Part shown: one piece after another, positions 37,801 through 49,800 of the stretch
Position numbering within the stretch: the stretch's first letter is position 1
Layout: each line of letters begins with the position of its first letter
Assembly: GCA_964035545.1 (NCBI GenBank)
Contig: OZ037765.1
Coordinates: 13,634,698 to 13,698,697 of the forward strand
Source: Bugula neritina
Lineage: Eukaryota > Bryozoa > Gymnolaemata > Cheilostomatida > Bugulidae
Reading direction: 5' to 3'
DNA length: 64,000 bases
Program-made: the position numbers and the translations under genes
Notes under the pieces: generated by a model
Databases searched by the model: none
The model's input: only the letters and a program-made list of their open reading frames with translations
What the model was told of the DNA's origin: nothing

Positions 37801-38554
37801 TTAGATAGCACTGCAAATGATGTTGAAAAAAAATATATACAAATCAGTTGCTTAAAAAATACTCTGTCTTATATACTGCTTAATTTTATATTGCTTTAAA
37901 GTGAATTCATTTCCATTATTTTTAAAAGGTAGGCAAATAGATAGTATATCTAAGCATATGCTCTACATATATTTTTTGTAGTTGTGAATTTAGCATCAAC
38001 TAGTTTTATGTTTTTATTTGTTTTCAGTCAACAGTGCAAAGAGTGGTGAAAACAAAATGTAAGTATCTATGAGGAAGCCTACCTTGGCATTTAATCTCAG
38101 CCATTTGTTGTATAATTTTGACAACATTGCATAATAGATCGAAAAAGTTTAAACGTGCAAAAGAGTTTATGTATAAAAAGATTTGGTGATGATTTTATAT
38201 TATTGTATGATTTGTTGAAATAATTTTGGTTTAAAAGTAATAAGTTTCAATTAAATTAATGACTGAGAACATCATTATTGCAAAAACAATGACCTTCTTT
38301 TAGTGGAATGCCTAACGAATAGCTTTCATGATTTGAATTAATGTATCATTACAGCAAGGTGGTCAATTAAGGAGCAGCAAGTTTTTAAAAGGCTCCTTAC
38401 TGGGAGAAATATGCCCAGTAAAGAGCAGCTTGATGAGCTTGTAAAATGCATTCCCACAAGGACGAGGCAAAAAATCTTATTTTATATATCACGCAGGTCA
38501 AAAATTATACTGATTTTTTTGCATATCTCCCCAAGTTTCAATAATTTACAATAA
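34826..38554 (+). pseudogene. Multi-exon tyrosine-recombinase-like (Crypton-related) gene with broken second exon
   Basis: Exons: 34826-34886, ~35455-36157, ~36448-36585, 36722-36851, 37382-37568, 37647-37718, 38028-38058, 38359-38554. Exons 3 to 8 join in phase with GT-AG sites. Exon 2 has TKSRFLGRLLKELHS, then loses frame near 35780 and again at a run of 12 C (35854-35865) before LPxTxD-like sequence and KIILFIGRRPAEC. Exon 3 carries VEVRGKSTRGLRIVYI. Exons 4-5 carry FRHVRKYLGTVCQ, then VADHMGYELNIHTSIYRL, the H-x-x-R and terminal Tyr boxes of tyrosine recombinases. A short acidic linker is followed by MWSIKEQQVFKRLLTGR, a Myb/SANT-like end. Such genes recur in many invertebrates. Whether the breaks are mutations or base-calling errors is unknown. 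Confidence 0.6.
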
Positions 38555-38624
38555 CTGCCACTCTCTATTCTTTGTGTCATGCATAACGTCTAACATAAAT
38601 GTAATAATTTTTTAATTTCATTCA

Positions 38625-38695
38625 TTGCTACTCTGAAGATGGGTACAGTGGTACCGGAAATATCAGTATAATTACTTTGCCTAATAAAGTAATAA
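38625..38695 (+). repeat. Dispersed repeat: CTCTGAAGATGG...AATATCAGT...AATAAAGTA, copy 1
   Basis: About 70 bp shared with an inverted copy at 63690-63765: a TTTCATT lead, ACTCTGAAGATGG, CAGTGGT, GAAATATCAGT, and AATAAAGTA at the end. The middle can fold (GGTAC/GTACC). It looks like the conserved 3' end of a non-autonomous or LINE-type element and ends close to a (TA)n tract. Confidence 0.6.
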
Positions 38696-38747
38696 ATCAA
38701 CAATGTTTCTCGTATACTTATTTATAATCAAATTGCTAGCTCGTAAA

Positions 38748-39799
<1,052 letters not shown>

Positions 39800-42290
39800 A
39801 AAAGTTTATTGATTTGTACAAAAAAGAAAGGCATAGGAAAAAAGTAGAGAAAGCTCGTCTTTGGCGACAAGCACTTCGGGAAAATGCTAAACAAAATAGT
39901 TTAGATTTAAAAAAAACCCGAAATGCTGAATATCGCAGAGAATATGGAGCTAAGCAAGACGAATTCAAGAAGCAACAAACCTTATCTACACCGACAACGG
40001 AGGCAAAACATATTGCTCAGCTTATAGATGGTGCTTTACCTTCAACAAGTGCTTGTCTAAAAAGTTGCTACTTGAAAAAATCTTGCTAAACAACTGCTGA
40101 ATACAACATAGTGCAAGCTGCGTCCAGCACATGTCAAAAAGTTCCAACAGTTCGAAAAGTGTTGGTTAAAGAACTTGCTAGCTGTAATAAGTTGGCAGTA
40201 AGTGAATGCCTAAAAATATCCAGGAATCACTTTTACTATATTTCACAGAAAGGTAAGGATCCGAACATGCCACTGGAGGTTGTCCATTCCGTTTGCGATT
40301 TTTAATAGTAAGCAAGTGACGTCAATTTGCCTGAATAAAAAATGCAATGGGAAAATACTCGGTGTACTTAAATTTACCCAGCGAAGTGTTTTTGACATTT
40401 ACAAAACTGAACACCTGGGGGTTTCTATCAAAAAGGCCACCTTTGATAAGTTGAAACCTCGTGACATCAAACTCATGAGTGCCTCTAAATATCTCCAATG
40501 TCTTTGTGACATTTGAGACAATGCAAAAAGTTTGCTGCTATTCGATCTTCAGCAGCAAAATGCCTCATCAACATATCATTGGACTTATCGAATGAGGTAG
40601 GGACCACCAAAGCCCATGTGTAGCTTGCGCTCTTTTTGGTGTATCGACTGGAAATGCAGTCTTTGTGGAGTAGGCAAAATAAACGAGCTGCTTCAACAAC
40701 AGGTTCAAGATGATGACCGTGTAAAGCTACTGTACACTAAATGGTCAATGGTGACTGAATTCATCAACGGAAAAGAGATTTGTCGAATACGAAAAGTAGT
40801 TTCAAGTGGAGCGAGATAGGAGTTAGCAAATGATTTGTGCAATCAACTAAAAGCATTTCCATACCACATTTACAACTGTATCTCGCAATCTTCTGCATTC
40901 ACCAACTGCAAAGCATCATTAAAGCGCGGACAGGTAGTAGTTGTTGCTGACTTTGCAGAAAATTATGTCGGCCAGCAATTTGCGGAGGCCCAGTCTGCTT
41001 ACTACTGTCATAACTCAGTAACAATTTGCCCATTTGTTTTAATTTTTCCATCAAATGCTACTGTAAAACATGACTCATTAGTAATCGTATCCAATGACCT
41101 CAAGCATGACGCCTATGCTGTGCAACACTTCATGATAGTATTAGGATCACACCTACAATCCTTATACCCAGAAGTTACAGATGTTATAATGTGGTCTGAT
41201 GGTTGTACATCTCAATACATGAGCAAGCTGCCAATACATAACATAGCACAGGCATATAACATTCCATTCAAGTTAACATGGTATTTCTTTGGTAGCAGGC
41301 ATGGGAAAGGAGAGGCAAATAGTGAATCGGCAGAAGCAAAAGAAACTTGATACGCTGGTCAGGGCTCAACACCTCATAATAAATGATGCTGTCGATGCTT
41401 TCAAGCTGTTGAGGGATAGTGGTGATGTAGAAATCCAAACTGGTCATTTACGTCATCTGTTCTATGTTCCTCATCGTGAAATTGATAGGACTCTAATGGA
41501 TCTATGTGGAGTTTCGGGGGTCAGGCGTCTTCACCAGGCCAAGCAGGGTAGCAACTCATCTCTTATATACAGAAGATCATCATGCTGTTGGGTTGAGAAT
41601 GATTGCCAACATGATGCTACCAATTTATGGACTTCCTTCATATATCCTGATTAGTTATCTAGCTTGTATTCTGTTTTATGTTTCAGTTAAAGCATTTTTG
41701 TTTGTTTTGTAGAAGACGTTTCATATAGGCATTGACACATTTCACTGCTTTGCTTACACTAGTAAAGCTTTTAAAGCTTTCTAAGCTCATACATGACTAA
41801 CAATGATATTGTGACCTCCTATTTCTCTGAAAACCTCACACGTTGCACAAGTGTTCGTACAGATATTGCTACAGAAAGATTGTTAATTATCCTAACCTAA
41901 CCTTTGAAACTATAAATTTTTTGTCTTAAGGTAGTCGGTGCGATTGATGAGAGTGATCACATAGATGCTGCTTTTCGGGTTTTTTGTAAGGAATTGACCT
42001 ATATAATTACCACCCAAACAAAAAATATTATATTATGTTATATTGTAAATAATTGTAAAACAGTTTCATGTAATATAATAATGAAAGTACAGGCAGAAAA
42101 ATGGCAGATGATATGAGTAGGAGCATTGACCCGGTAAGTACTGTCTTTAGCTTTGTTTAAATTGCTTTTGTGCAAAAAAGAAATTACTTGTTATATGATT
42201 GTGGATTATCTTGACCAATCCTGAAATTTTCAATGCAGACAGTGAATGCAGTAACAATGAGTTGGAGGATGTGTTGGCACTTAAATGTTC
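39800..42290 (+). pseudogene. SDG/QYK element family, copy A (frameshifted)
   Basis: Six successive ORF pieces in changing frames give the same order as copy B at 45.5 kb. First, a Lys/Arg-rich start (KKVEKARLWRQALRENAKQN); LKISRNHFYYISQKGKDPN (~40215); LKPRDIKLMSASKYLQCLCDI (~40452); then one open stretch 40835-41350 with VVVADFAENYVGQQFAEAQS, SNDLKHDAYAV, IMWSDGCTSQYMSKLP and FFGSRHGKGEANSESAEAKE. The end HLRHLFYVPHREIDRT lies at ~41440. A small acidic tail exon is recognisable at 42241 (DSECSNNELEDVLAL) after a TGCAG acceptor. The invariant Asp of DFAENY, Asp of SDG and the HGK...E box look like a D-D-E/D nuclease arrangement. That is inference. Confidence 0.65.
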
Positions 42291-42375
42291 CTTGTGATGT
42301 TCTGTATTGCAAGAACCATTGACTTAGTTTGTTCATTTATTGTTTATTTTACGTTGGAAGAAAGTTTACATTTAA

Positions 42376-42465
42376 TGGTTACAATAGGGCTCCTGGGAAA
42401 CCCTCCACTTGAAAAAAAGGTAACGCGCGTTAGTGCCTACCCTTAAGGTGGTGCAGAAATGGCAC
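42376..42465 (+). repeat. 3' terminal motif of SDG/QYK element, copy A
   Basis: ATGGTTACAATAGGGCTCC, then GGGAAACCCTCCACTT, an A-run, GGTAACGCG and GCCTACCCTTAAGGTGGT. It matches, at roughly three quarters of positions, the stretch directly after the stop codon of copy B (48186-48275), so it probably belongs to the element. Confidence 0.6.
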
Positions 42466-43165
42466 TTTTGCGAAAATGCCAGTTGTGCTTATACCAACAG
42501 CAAAAGATGACAAAATGCTCGCATGCTTTCAATCAATATGTATACAAGTTAAAGCATGAAAATTCAACACTTTAAATCAGAGTCTTATCAGAGGTCATTG
42601 AAATCTCATGAAGCTCTTTTTCATCTCACGACAACGACCTTGATTCATGCATATGAAAGACCCCCATAGTAAATAACCCTACATGTTAGGGTGAAGCAAA
42701 TCCAACCACCCTAACAGGATGTGATTATGTGCATTTCTATATCTAAATACAATAATATATGGCATAAAAAACTAAATATTTCAATTATTTACGTTACGTC
42801 ATGTATATGACTGACCCGCCCCCTTCAATCGAAGGTTAACTATATATTTGGATTCAGCCTAAAAAATAACCCTTATCAAGCTGAAAAATAAATTTCCGGA
42901 CAAAAGGTATAAAATATAAAGCATAAAAAAACAATATTGTGTCTTTTCATTAGGTTGCGTCATAGTCATGCTTGACCCCCCCCCCTCTGATCAAAAGTAA
43001 ACTTGCATATTCAGATTCAGCAGGTAAAAATACCCCATGTAGATTATTTTAAAAAATATAGACTCAAATATAATTTTCACTAATTTTTTTGCGTTTGTAC
43101 TAAATAACCTGGATTGACCCACATGCTATAGAGATGTGGGATTTTTTCTAAAATCAAAATCAGTA
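42466..43165. other. Spacer, two poly-C interrupted stretches
   Basis: Two related segments, each GACC(C)n followed by TC(T/A)ATC(G/A)AA and a short T-rich part (about 42812 and 42974), suggest a diverged tandem duplication. No coding sequence. Confidence 0.35.
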
Positions 43166-43558
43166 CAGCTTATGAATAAATATGTACCAAAAAGAGCAAA
43201 AAAGGCAAGAAAAAGACCACTTTGGGTGGACTATAAAACAAAGAAGTTATGTAACAAAAAATATAAAAATTGAAAGTAGTAAGTTAAATTTCCAACTATA
43301 AATAAATATGATCAATATAAAATTGCAAGAAACACTTACTTTAGAAGTCAAGCGAGCTAAGATGAATTTTAAAAATAAACTGGTAGACAACATTGAAGAA
43401 GACTTTTTATGCCATATTCGCTCTAAGTCGAAGACTAAGGACAGCATTTATGAGCTTGAAAGTTCTAAGGGTGCAACAATACAGACTAAGGAACTGACAA
43501 ACATATTAAATGAATTCTTTAGTGCTGTGTTTACAGATGAGGATTTGACTGACATATA
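43166..43558 (+). mobile_element. LINE fragment (linker between endonuclease and RT)
   Basis: The plus strand reads KRAKKARKRPLWVDYKTKKL, then after stops LTLEVKRAKMNFKNKLVDNI, RSKSKTKDSIYELES and TNILNEFFSAVFTDED. This is the conserved stretch between endonuclease and RT in CR1/Jockey-like LINEs. It is cut at both ends: no endonuclease or RT follows. Confidence 0.7.
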
Positions 43559-43837
43559 GATTATGCGTACGTATTGTGGGCTGTAACTTGACTGATCACG
43601 CACAAAGGTCATGTCCACCAGTTTGACACTAAAACTTGATTGGCTAATTTCTGTGCATCGGTTTTTTGTATGCTGACAATATTATGCTAGTTGGTAGCGT
43701 TGACTGATACGCTAGTTTGATTCATTTGTTGTTTTATACTGGTAGCTGTGTTGAGTAAAATGTAGAAATCATTTACATTAGTAAAAAGACTAATTGATTA
43801 ACTACAAGTTATTTCGGCATAATTTTAAAGATTTAAA

Positions 43838-44575
43838 ATGGCTAATGTAACGTTCTCTGGCATCGTATAAAATTATGTAGACTACAATACTAGTGGAGAA
43901 CTTGTTGTTTGGGTGGAGACACTATAACTAGTAGCCCAGCTGGAGGATATAATTGACAAAATTGAGTTTCTACCACATTTCGTGGCTGGTCCAGTTATTG
44001 CTGTCTACCAGCAACTCTGATGATGATGATAAAAAGGACTAAGAAAGGCTAAAATCTCAGCATACTATTGCATTCAGTACAAATTCATTTGCAGCATATA
44101 AGCAGTTCCTTGACAGAGTTTAACAGTTGAGTCAATTGATGTATATCTGGCTCAGTTAATAGGTCAAAAAGATGCTAATGCTTTCTTACGGTGGGCTTTT
44201 GTAGGCGGTTTACCATCTGCGATAGCAATGCAATTAAGATTTCCTGTCAATGTAAATAAAATAGTGCCCTCGTAAATTGTTGCAAAAGCAAGAGGCATGC
44301 TTGCCACTAAATCTTATGATGCCGTTAGTTGAAATGCTTGTGCAGGTGTTGATCACTATCAAACCAATAAGCGATTTAAGAAGTACTGTAAATGTCAAGG
44401 ATATATGGCAACACTAAACCAGAGGATGCTAAATTTTAAAGACGTAATAAGTGCAATATTTACCAGTTTCAATGCCAATAAGACTCCTGTTGAAGAAAGG
44501 TTTGAAAAGCTTGAAAAAACCTACGCTGAGGCGGTAAAGGGAAATGCTGTGAATGTGAAGAAAAGCTCTTAGTGA
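43838..44575 (+). mobile_element. LTR-retrotransposon gag relic
   Basis: Plus-strand reading with stops: ELVVWVETL, IDKIEFLPHFVAGPVIAVYQ, then ESIDVYLAQLIGQKDANAFL and RWAFVGGLPSAIAMQLRFPV, KARGMLATKSYDAVS, and VEERFEKLEKTYAEAVKGN. The spacing is that of Ty3/gypsy-type capsid. No protease or RT adjoins it. Confidence 0.5.
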
Positions 44576-45502
44576 GTTCTTGAAGAGAGCAAATGCTTCC
44601 CTTAAAAATCAAAATATCTTCTGTAACCTTTATAAGAGCAAGGAATTGATGGATGAGCAGTATAAGCTTCGTAGACTATAAAAGAGATGAAAGACGAGAA
44701 ACCAAATCTTAATTTTAGAATAAGGAATAACAGAATATAAAGTAAAGAAATACAGGGGGAATGGAGCTATGTGAACCTATTATCACAGACCACACAGACT
44801 ACAGTCTAAAACTATTTGTAGCTAACATAAGACCTCATAGAGGTAAAAAATAGTGCGGAAACTAACATCTAAACAAAGGAAAATATACATGTTCAAGGAG
44901 ACAGGAAATGACTTTAATTGAAAAGCAGCTGCTTCTCACCGCAGAGTCTCTAAAAAGGCTTTCAAAAAAGTAAAAAACAAACATTGCAAGTAAACCACTT
45001 TTTGAAGCATTAACTTGTACTTGCATGCCTCAACTTCAGCTTTGAATTTGAATAATTTATATTCAACAACAGTTCAATATCGTAATCAGCAACGTAAAAT
45101 TCTAATTACAGTAGTTCGAGACTTTAATGGTAGTACTTATCCTAATAATAAGAGTATAAGCATTCCTAATACTGATTGATGTTTGCTGTTTTCTGTAAGC
45201 TTCTTTCTCAAATTTAATTTAATTAGAAACTAACGTAGCAATAATAACATGTTAATACTTCGTACTTGGTAGTAATTTTGATTAGCTTCTTGTTAAACTA
45301 GTAAGTTTTAAACTCAGATTAAAAATAATATACTTTCAGGCTACAGTAAATTAATAGTTGTCAATAGCAATCATTTGTAGAAGGTAACGAATTGAGGTAA
45401 TAGCCTTTTAACAAAATAATTCTTCTTAGCATTTGTCTTAATAGCTTACCAAGCTTTACAAAATCATAATTTTTGATTTGCATATTTTTTATCAACTTGA
45501 CA
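44576..45502. other. Spacer with possible retroelement remnants
   Basis: The first ~200 bp reads FLKRANASLKNQNIFCNLYK and then an Arg/Lys-rich FRIRNN-like segment, possibly a LINE ORF1 scrap. The rest up to the SDG/QYK copy B start shows nothing. Confidence 0.3.
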
Positions 45503-48185
45503 ATGCCTCCCAAGACCAGGCAACAGTCCACTGCTAGAGCGGCGTATTTCAGAGAGTACAGGAGCCGTGCATCCTCAGAAAAAAAGAAGCAGTGGTCTGA
45601 AGAGCGGCAAGAGAGGCGGAGAAAGCAACAACTGAAAGGTATGGCAACATCTAAGCATGATCTAGATAAATTGAAAGTTCAGAAAAAAGATCATAATAAA
45701 ACAGCATACTTGAAACGTAAAGCTAAAGTGAGTTTAAATAAATCTTTTGATAATGCCAGTACAATAGCGGAATCAATTGAGCAATCTACTCGTACAACTA
45801 GTGAAATTTTATCTTTGAGTAATATTGAGAAAGCTACAATAAGATCAGCTCAAGCTCACATAGTTTCTGCCACTGCTACTTGCGTAAAAGAAAGCTGCAA
45901 GTTGAGAGCTGATTTGCTAAGTAAGTTTGAAGAATCAAACAAAACAGCTGTGAGTAGTTTGCTAGGCATTTCACGCAATCACTTTTACTATAAAAGTAAG
46001 AAAGGTTTCAACCCCAAATTTTCACAATCTAATGTAAATACTATCATGGCATTCTACAATCAACCATCAGTTGTTACCATCTATCCCAACAAAGGAATAT
46101 CTAAAGGACAACCCAAAAAGTTTTAAAATTCACCATGGCACAAACATATAAGCTGTTCACTGAATCAAAATAGGCATAACTACAATTTCTAAATTACGGC
46201 CAAAACATGTTAAATTAATGAGAGCTGCAAAATGGTTTCAGTGTGTCTGTGACATTTGTAATAATGTTAAAATGATTTGTAAGGCGATTCATTCTTCAAT
46301 GTTGCGCTGTAGTATGACACCTCCTGAAATAGTGCAAAATGGCGAGGAGTTTAATTTAGCATTAATAGCAGTTTGCGACATTCATAGTAGGTCATGCTTA
46401 AATAGAAACACTTGCTCATCTACACCATCAATACTTACGCCATATTTTTGTCAATGGTTGCAAGATGATACTCACATTCCAATAACTTATGATAAATGGC
46501 AGCAAGTAAAAGAGAACATAAATGCTAAAGTAGTCACAAAATTAAAAAAGTGTGCTGCCTCAGGTTTTAGATGGGAACTTTTTAATGAGCTTTGTGGCCA
46601 GCTCAAAAGTTTCCTTATTCACATTCTTAATGCCATTAGTCAACTTTCTGCCTATTCTAAATGTAAAAAACAGCTTAAGCCTAACGAAATGATCTGTGTA
46701 GTAGACTTTGCAGAAAATTATGTATGTAAGCAATTTTCTGAAGCACAATCTGCTTATTATTTAAGAAATTCCGTAACAATTCACCTCATGGTAGGAATTT
46801 TTGCTAACAAACAAACTGATGTAGCTAGGGATTCTGTAGTCATGATTAGTCTAGATTTAAAGCATGATGCCAGCAGTGTAAAAGCATTTGTGAAGGTATT
46901 TAGAGCTCATGTTGCCATCCATTACCCTAGCATTGAACATATCATATTTTGGTCAGATGGATGTGCAGCCCAGTACAAAAGTAAAGTGCCTTTTTTCAAT
47001 ATTAGTCAAAACTATAACAGCTCTCAAAGAATTACTTGGAATTTTTATGGAAGTAGGCTCGGTAAAAGTGAGTCTGATGGGGAATCAGCTGTAGTTAAGA
47101 ATTTCTTAGATAGGACTATAAACTCTAGACAACTAACAATTAACAATGCCAAAGAAGTTTTTGAGCTTTTGAGTAAATCTGAAAAGCATATTGTTGACTC
47201 TACTAATCGTAGGCATTTTTATTTTGTTGGGCAACCTATGATTGATGAGACACGAAAGGAGCTTAGTGATGCTCGGATTTGTTCAATACCTTATGTGAGA
47301 TCAATCCACCAAGCAGCTGCTAGCCAAAAGTCTCTTTTGTATTCTCTATCATCATGTTATTGCCTTACTGAAAACTGCTGGCACACTGCTGAGATGCAAA
47401 AAGAATTTAAATATCCTGGTTTGTCTGGATTAATTTACTTGTTACTGACGTTGTTTCCTTTACGTTTACTTACTTTACTTATTATGAATGTTTTAGATTA
47501 TATTCTCAAGACATGTATTCTGTGTAAAACCTTTCCTAGCATTTGCTAACATACTAGAAATACACTGTTGATTTTCTAACATTTCCTTCTTTCTATCTTT
47601 GCTGCTTCTACCTGTAGTACAACCATAACCTCTAATAGATGGTGATGGCTATTTAATAAAGCTATAATTTGCTGCTCCTAAAACACAATGATTTTATATT
47701 TAGCAGTAAATTTGTTAGTGTATCAACTATACTATTTCTTTTGTAAAAATTCCATCAGTCTTGTTTACATAAATGAAAAGTACAGTTTTCATGTTACTTA
47801 TTGCAAAAATGCTGTTTACTTGGTTTAGAGACTTATTTAGAAGTAAAATTCATAAATGGCATTGTTGAAGATGAAAATGTTCAGTTATTGCAAATGGAGC
47901 AAAACATAGATGGGTGATTGAGGACAGTACTGGCGGTGACAGTGCCCTTGCAGATGACGAGTGTGAAGTGATGCAGGTGAGTTTATCTATAAGTTTATTT
48001 TTAGCATGGAGTTGTATTATTCAAAGAGAAAATACCTTCAACTACTAATTTAACTTTTCATTGCATATTTGCAGTTTGTTAACAATAACCCCGATCTATT
48101 TGCAACTGAAAGTGATAGTGAAGATGATTTAGAAGAGTTTAATGATTGGGATGTTTTTGATGTGCCTTGGGTGAATATTTTGTAG
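45503..48185 (+). CDS. SDG/QYK element family, copy B: probable RNase-H-like transposase (best copy, two frame breaks)
   Basis: ATG at 45503 (ACAATG). Segment 1 (to 46126) is a basic, coiled N-terminus (RQQSTARAAYFREYRSRA; KKQWSEERQERRRKQQ), then LLGISRNHFYYKSKKG. Frame shifts by one base near 46115 and again near 46170 before LRPKHVKLMRAAKWFQCVC. From 46218 the frame is open for 400 codons: MICVVDFAENYVCKQFSEAQ, ISLDLKHDASS, IIFWSDGCAAQYKSKVPFF, NFYGSRLGKSESDGESAVVK, NRRHFYFVGQPMID. The likely exon end is 47418 (CCTG|GTTTGT). Exons 47885-47976 and 48075-48185 follow in phase and end in an acidic tail (TESDSEDDLEEFNDWDVFDV, stop TAG). The pattern suggests a DNA-transposon nuclease. No TIR was found. 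A domesticated gene is less likely given the decayed sibling. Confidence 0.65.
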
Positions 48186-48275
48186 TGGTTATAATAGGAC
48201 TACTGGTAAACCTTCCACTTTAACAAAAAGGTAACGAGCCACTTGCCTACCTCACAGGTGGTTTGGAAAAGGCAT
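48186..48275 (+). repeat. 3' terminal motif of SDG/QYK element, copy B
   Basis: Begins right after the stop codon: TGGTTATAATAGGACTACTG, GTAAACCTTCCACTTT, an A-run, GGTAACGAG and GCCTACCTCACAGGTGGT. Shared with 42376-42465. Confidence 0.6.
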
Positions 48276-48429
48276 CTGCTGTATACATATGCTGTCAATT
48301 TTGAGATTTAACCTGTAGAAAGTTATTTCACAAAATAAAGTCAATCTGGTTAAAGTCATAAAACTGTTGTCTATGAATTTATAAATCACTGCATATTTGT
48401 TAACTCCGACTTTACAGAGCCAAATGTCC

Positions 48430-48800
48430 AAATGGAACTGTTACAGAAAAAAACTAGTATTATTTTTGAAATCAGAGCCATTTAATTAATATAAAACCAT
48501 ATTTCGCTTGTTCAAATACAAACATTTATATTTCGCCAGTTTTTGGACTGCAGAACTTAGCAGTGTCAAAGGTCAAACTCAAGTACATTTAACATAAAAA
48601 ATAATGTCATTTCTGAACTCAGGAGCATTAAATTAACCTAAAGCAATGCTTTTGTTGTTGAAATAAAAATATTTTTATTTTGCCTTTTTTTGCTGACCGA
48701 TAACTTTAAAGGGGTCAAAGATCAATATGAAGCACCCGCAGAAAAAAATAATGTCATTTCTGAATTCAGCACCTATGAGTTACCCATATGACAAATTTTG
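48430..48800. repeat. Degenerate tandem repeat, about three units of 130-170 bp
   Basis: Three units share an A-rich lead, (AATA)ATGTCATTTCTGAA(C/T)TCAG-like text and a TTTT(A/T)TTTCGCC or TTTTATTTTGCC box (near 48450, 48605 and 48750). No coding sense. Confidence 0.45.
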
Positions 48801-48939
48801 AGCTTTTTATCACAACTTTTATTTTTTGATAATTTTTTTCTGTGTACCAATTATTTTGAGTTGGCCCTTTTACAAACATTTGAAGGGCTCCACTAAATCC
48901 TGTAATCAAATTAGGGTTGCTATGCCAAATGGTGATCTC

Positions 48940-49800
48940 ACATAAGACACCAAAAAGTGTGCTGATATACTTAACAGCTTTTTCCACCAGCAAGTTACCA
49001 CATTTCATCAACTACCCACGCTTGGCTATGAGGCGGCCATCGAAGTGTCTGATGTATCTCCCTCTGGGGTAGTTCGACAAATAAACTTGAGGTCTGGCAA
49101 GGCTCCAGGTCCTGATGGTTTTCAAAAAGCTGATTTGAGCATAGATTATCAGCTGACCACTGCACGCTAGAGTAGGATCTTTCAAGTCTCCCTTTAAACT
49201 GGCCAACTTCAGTTGGATTGGAAAACAGCTCATGTGTCACCACACCACAAATCATGGACTATGGACAGTGAAATCTGAGAAATCTGCTCGAAAAAACTGA
49301 CAAAGCTTAGCAACAGACAGCACGGTTTTAGAAGAAACCTCTCCTGTGAGAAGGAGATCTGTGAAACTATGTATGACATTCTGTATGCTATCAACAACCA
49401 AAAGACTGTCCATGCTGCTGTGCTATACTTTACCAAGGCATTTGACCGGGTCCTACATGCCCCCCGTTTTAAAAGTTTTTGGAAATTGCAGATGTTGACA
49501 ATTATCTCCTAAGTTCAGATCACAACTTTCTTACAGACAGACTACAGTGTGTTTTGTTACAACGCTGCAGCTAGGATCCAAAACTGGTTTGCTCAGGTGA
49601 ACCACAGGGATCAGTGTTAGGGCCGGTACTTTTCCTAATCTTTATAATGATCTTTTTGAGTGTCTCAACCGCTCTTGTGCTCTTTTTGCCGCTTACCAAA
49701 AAAATTCCTCATTGGAAGACTGTAAGAGACTTCAGCGAATTGTGGACTCTCTTAGTACTTGGTCAGAAAAGGGAGGGGGAATGTCATTCAACATCTCCAT
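48940..49800 (+). mobile_element. CR1/Jockey-like LINE, RT 5' half (interrupted)
   Basis: In mixed frames: KCADILNSFFHQQVTTF, VVRQINLRSGKAPGPDGF, QLDWKTAHVSPHHK, KLSNRQHGFRRNLSCEKEI, AVLYFTKAFDRVLHA (RT motif with catalytic Asp replaced by Thr: FTKAFD for FSKAFD), EPQGSVLGPVLFLIF. It ends within the palm at FNIS near 49797, where a second LINE begins. Reading resumes at 50881. Confidence 0.75.

Noticed and set aside
38630-38680. CTGAAGA...GGTAC/GTACC...GAAA as a hammerhead variant
   Set aside because: The core would need CTGAAGA for CTGATGA, stem I does not pair and the copy at 63.7 kb loses stem II pairing.
46105-46180. Programmed -1 frameshifting in SDG/QYK copy B
   Set aside because: Neither break has a good X-XXY-YYZ slippery heptamer, and two shifts in 60 bp with a decayed sibling nearby point to ordinary indels.
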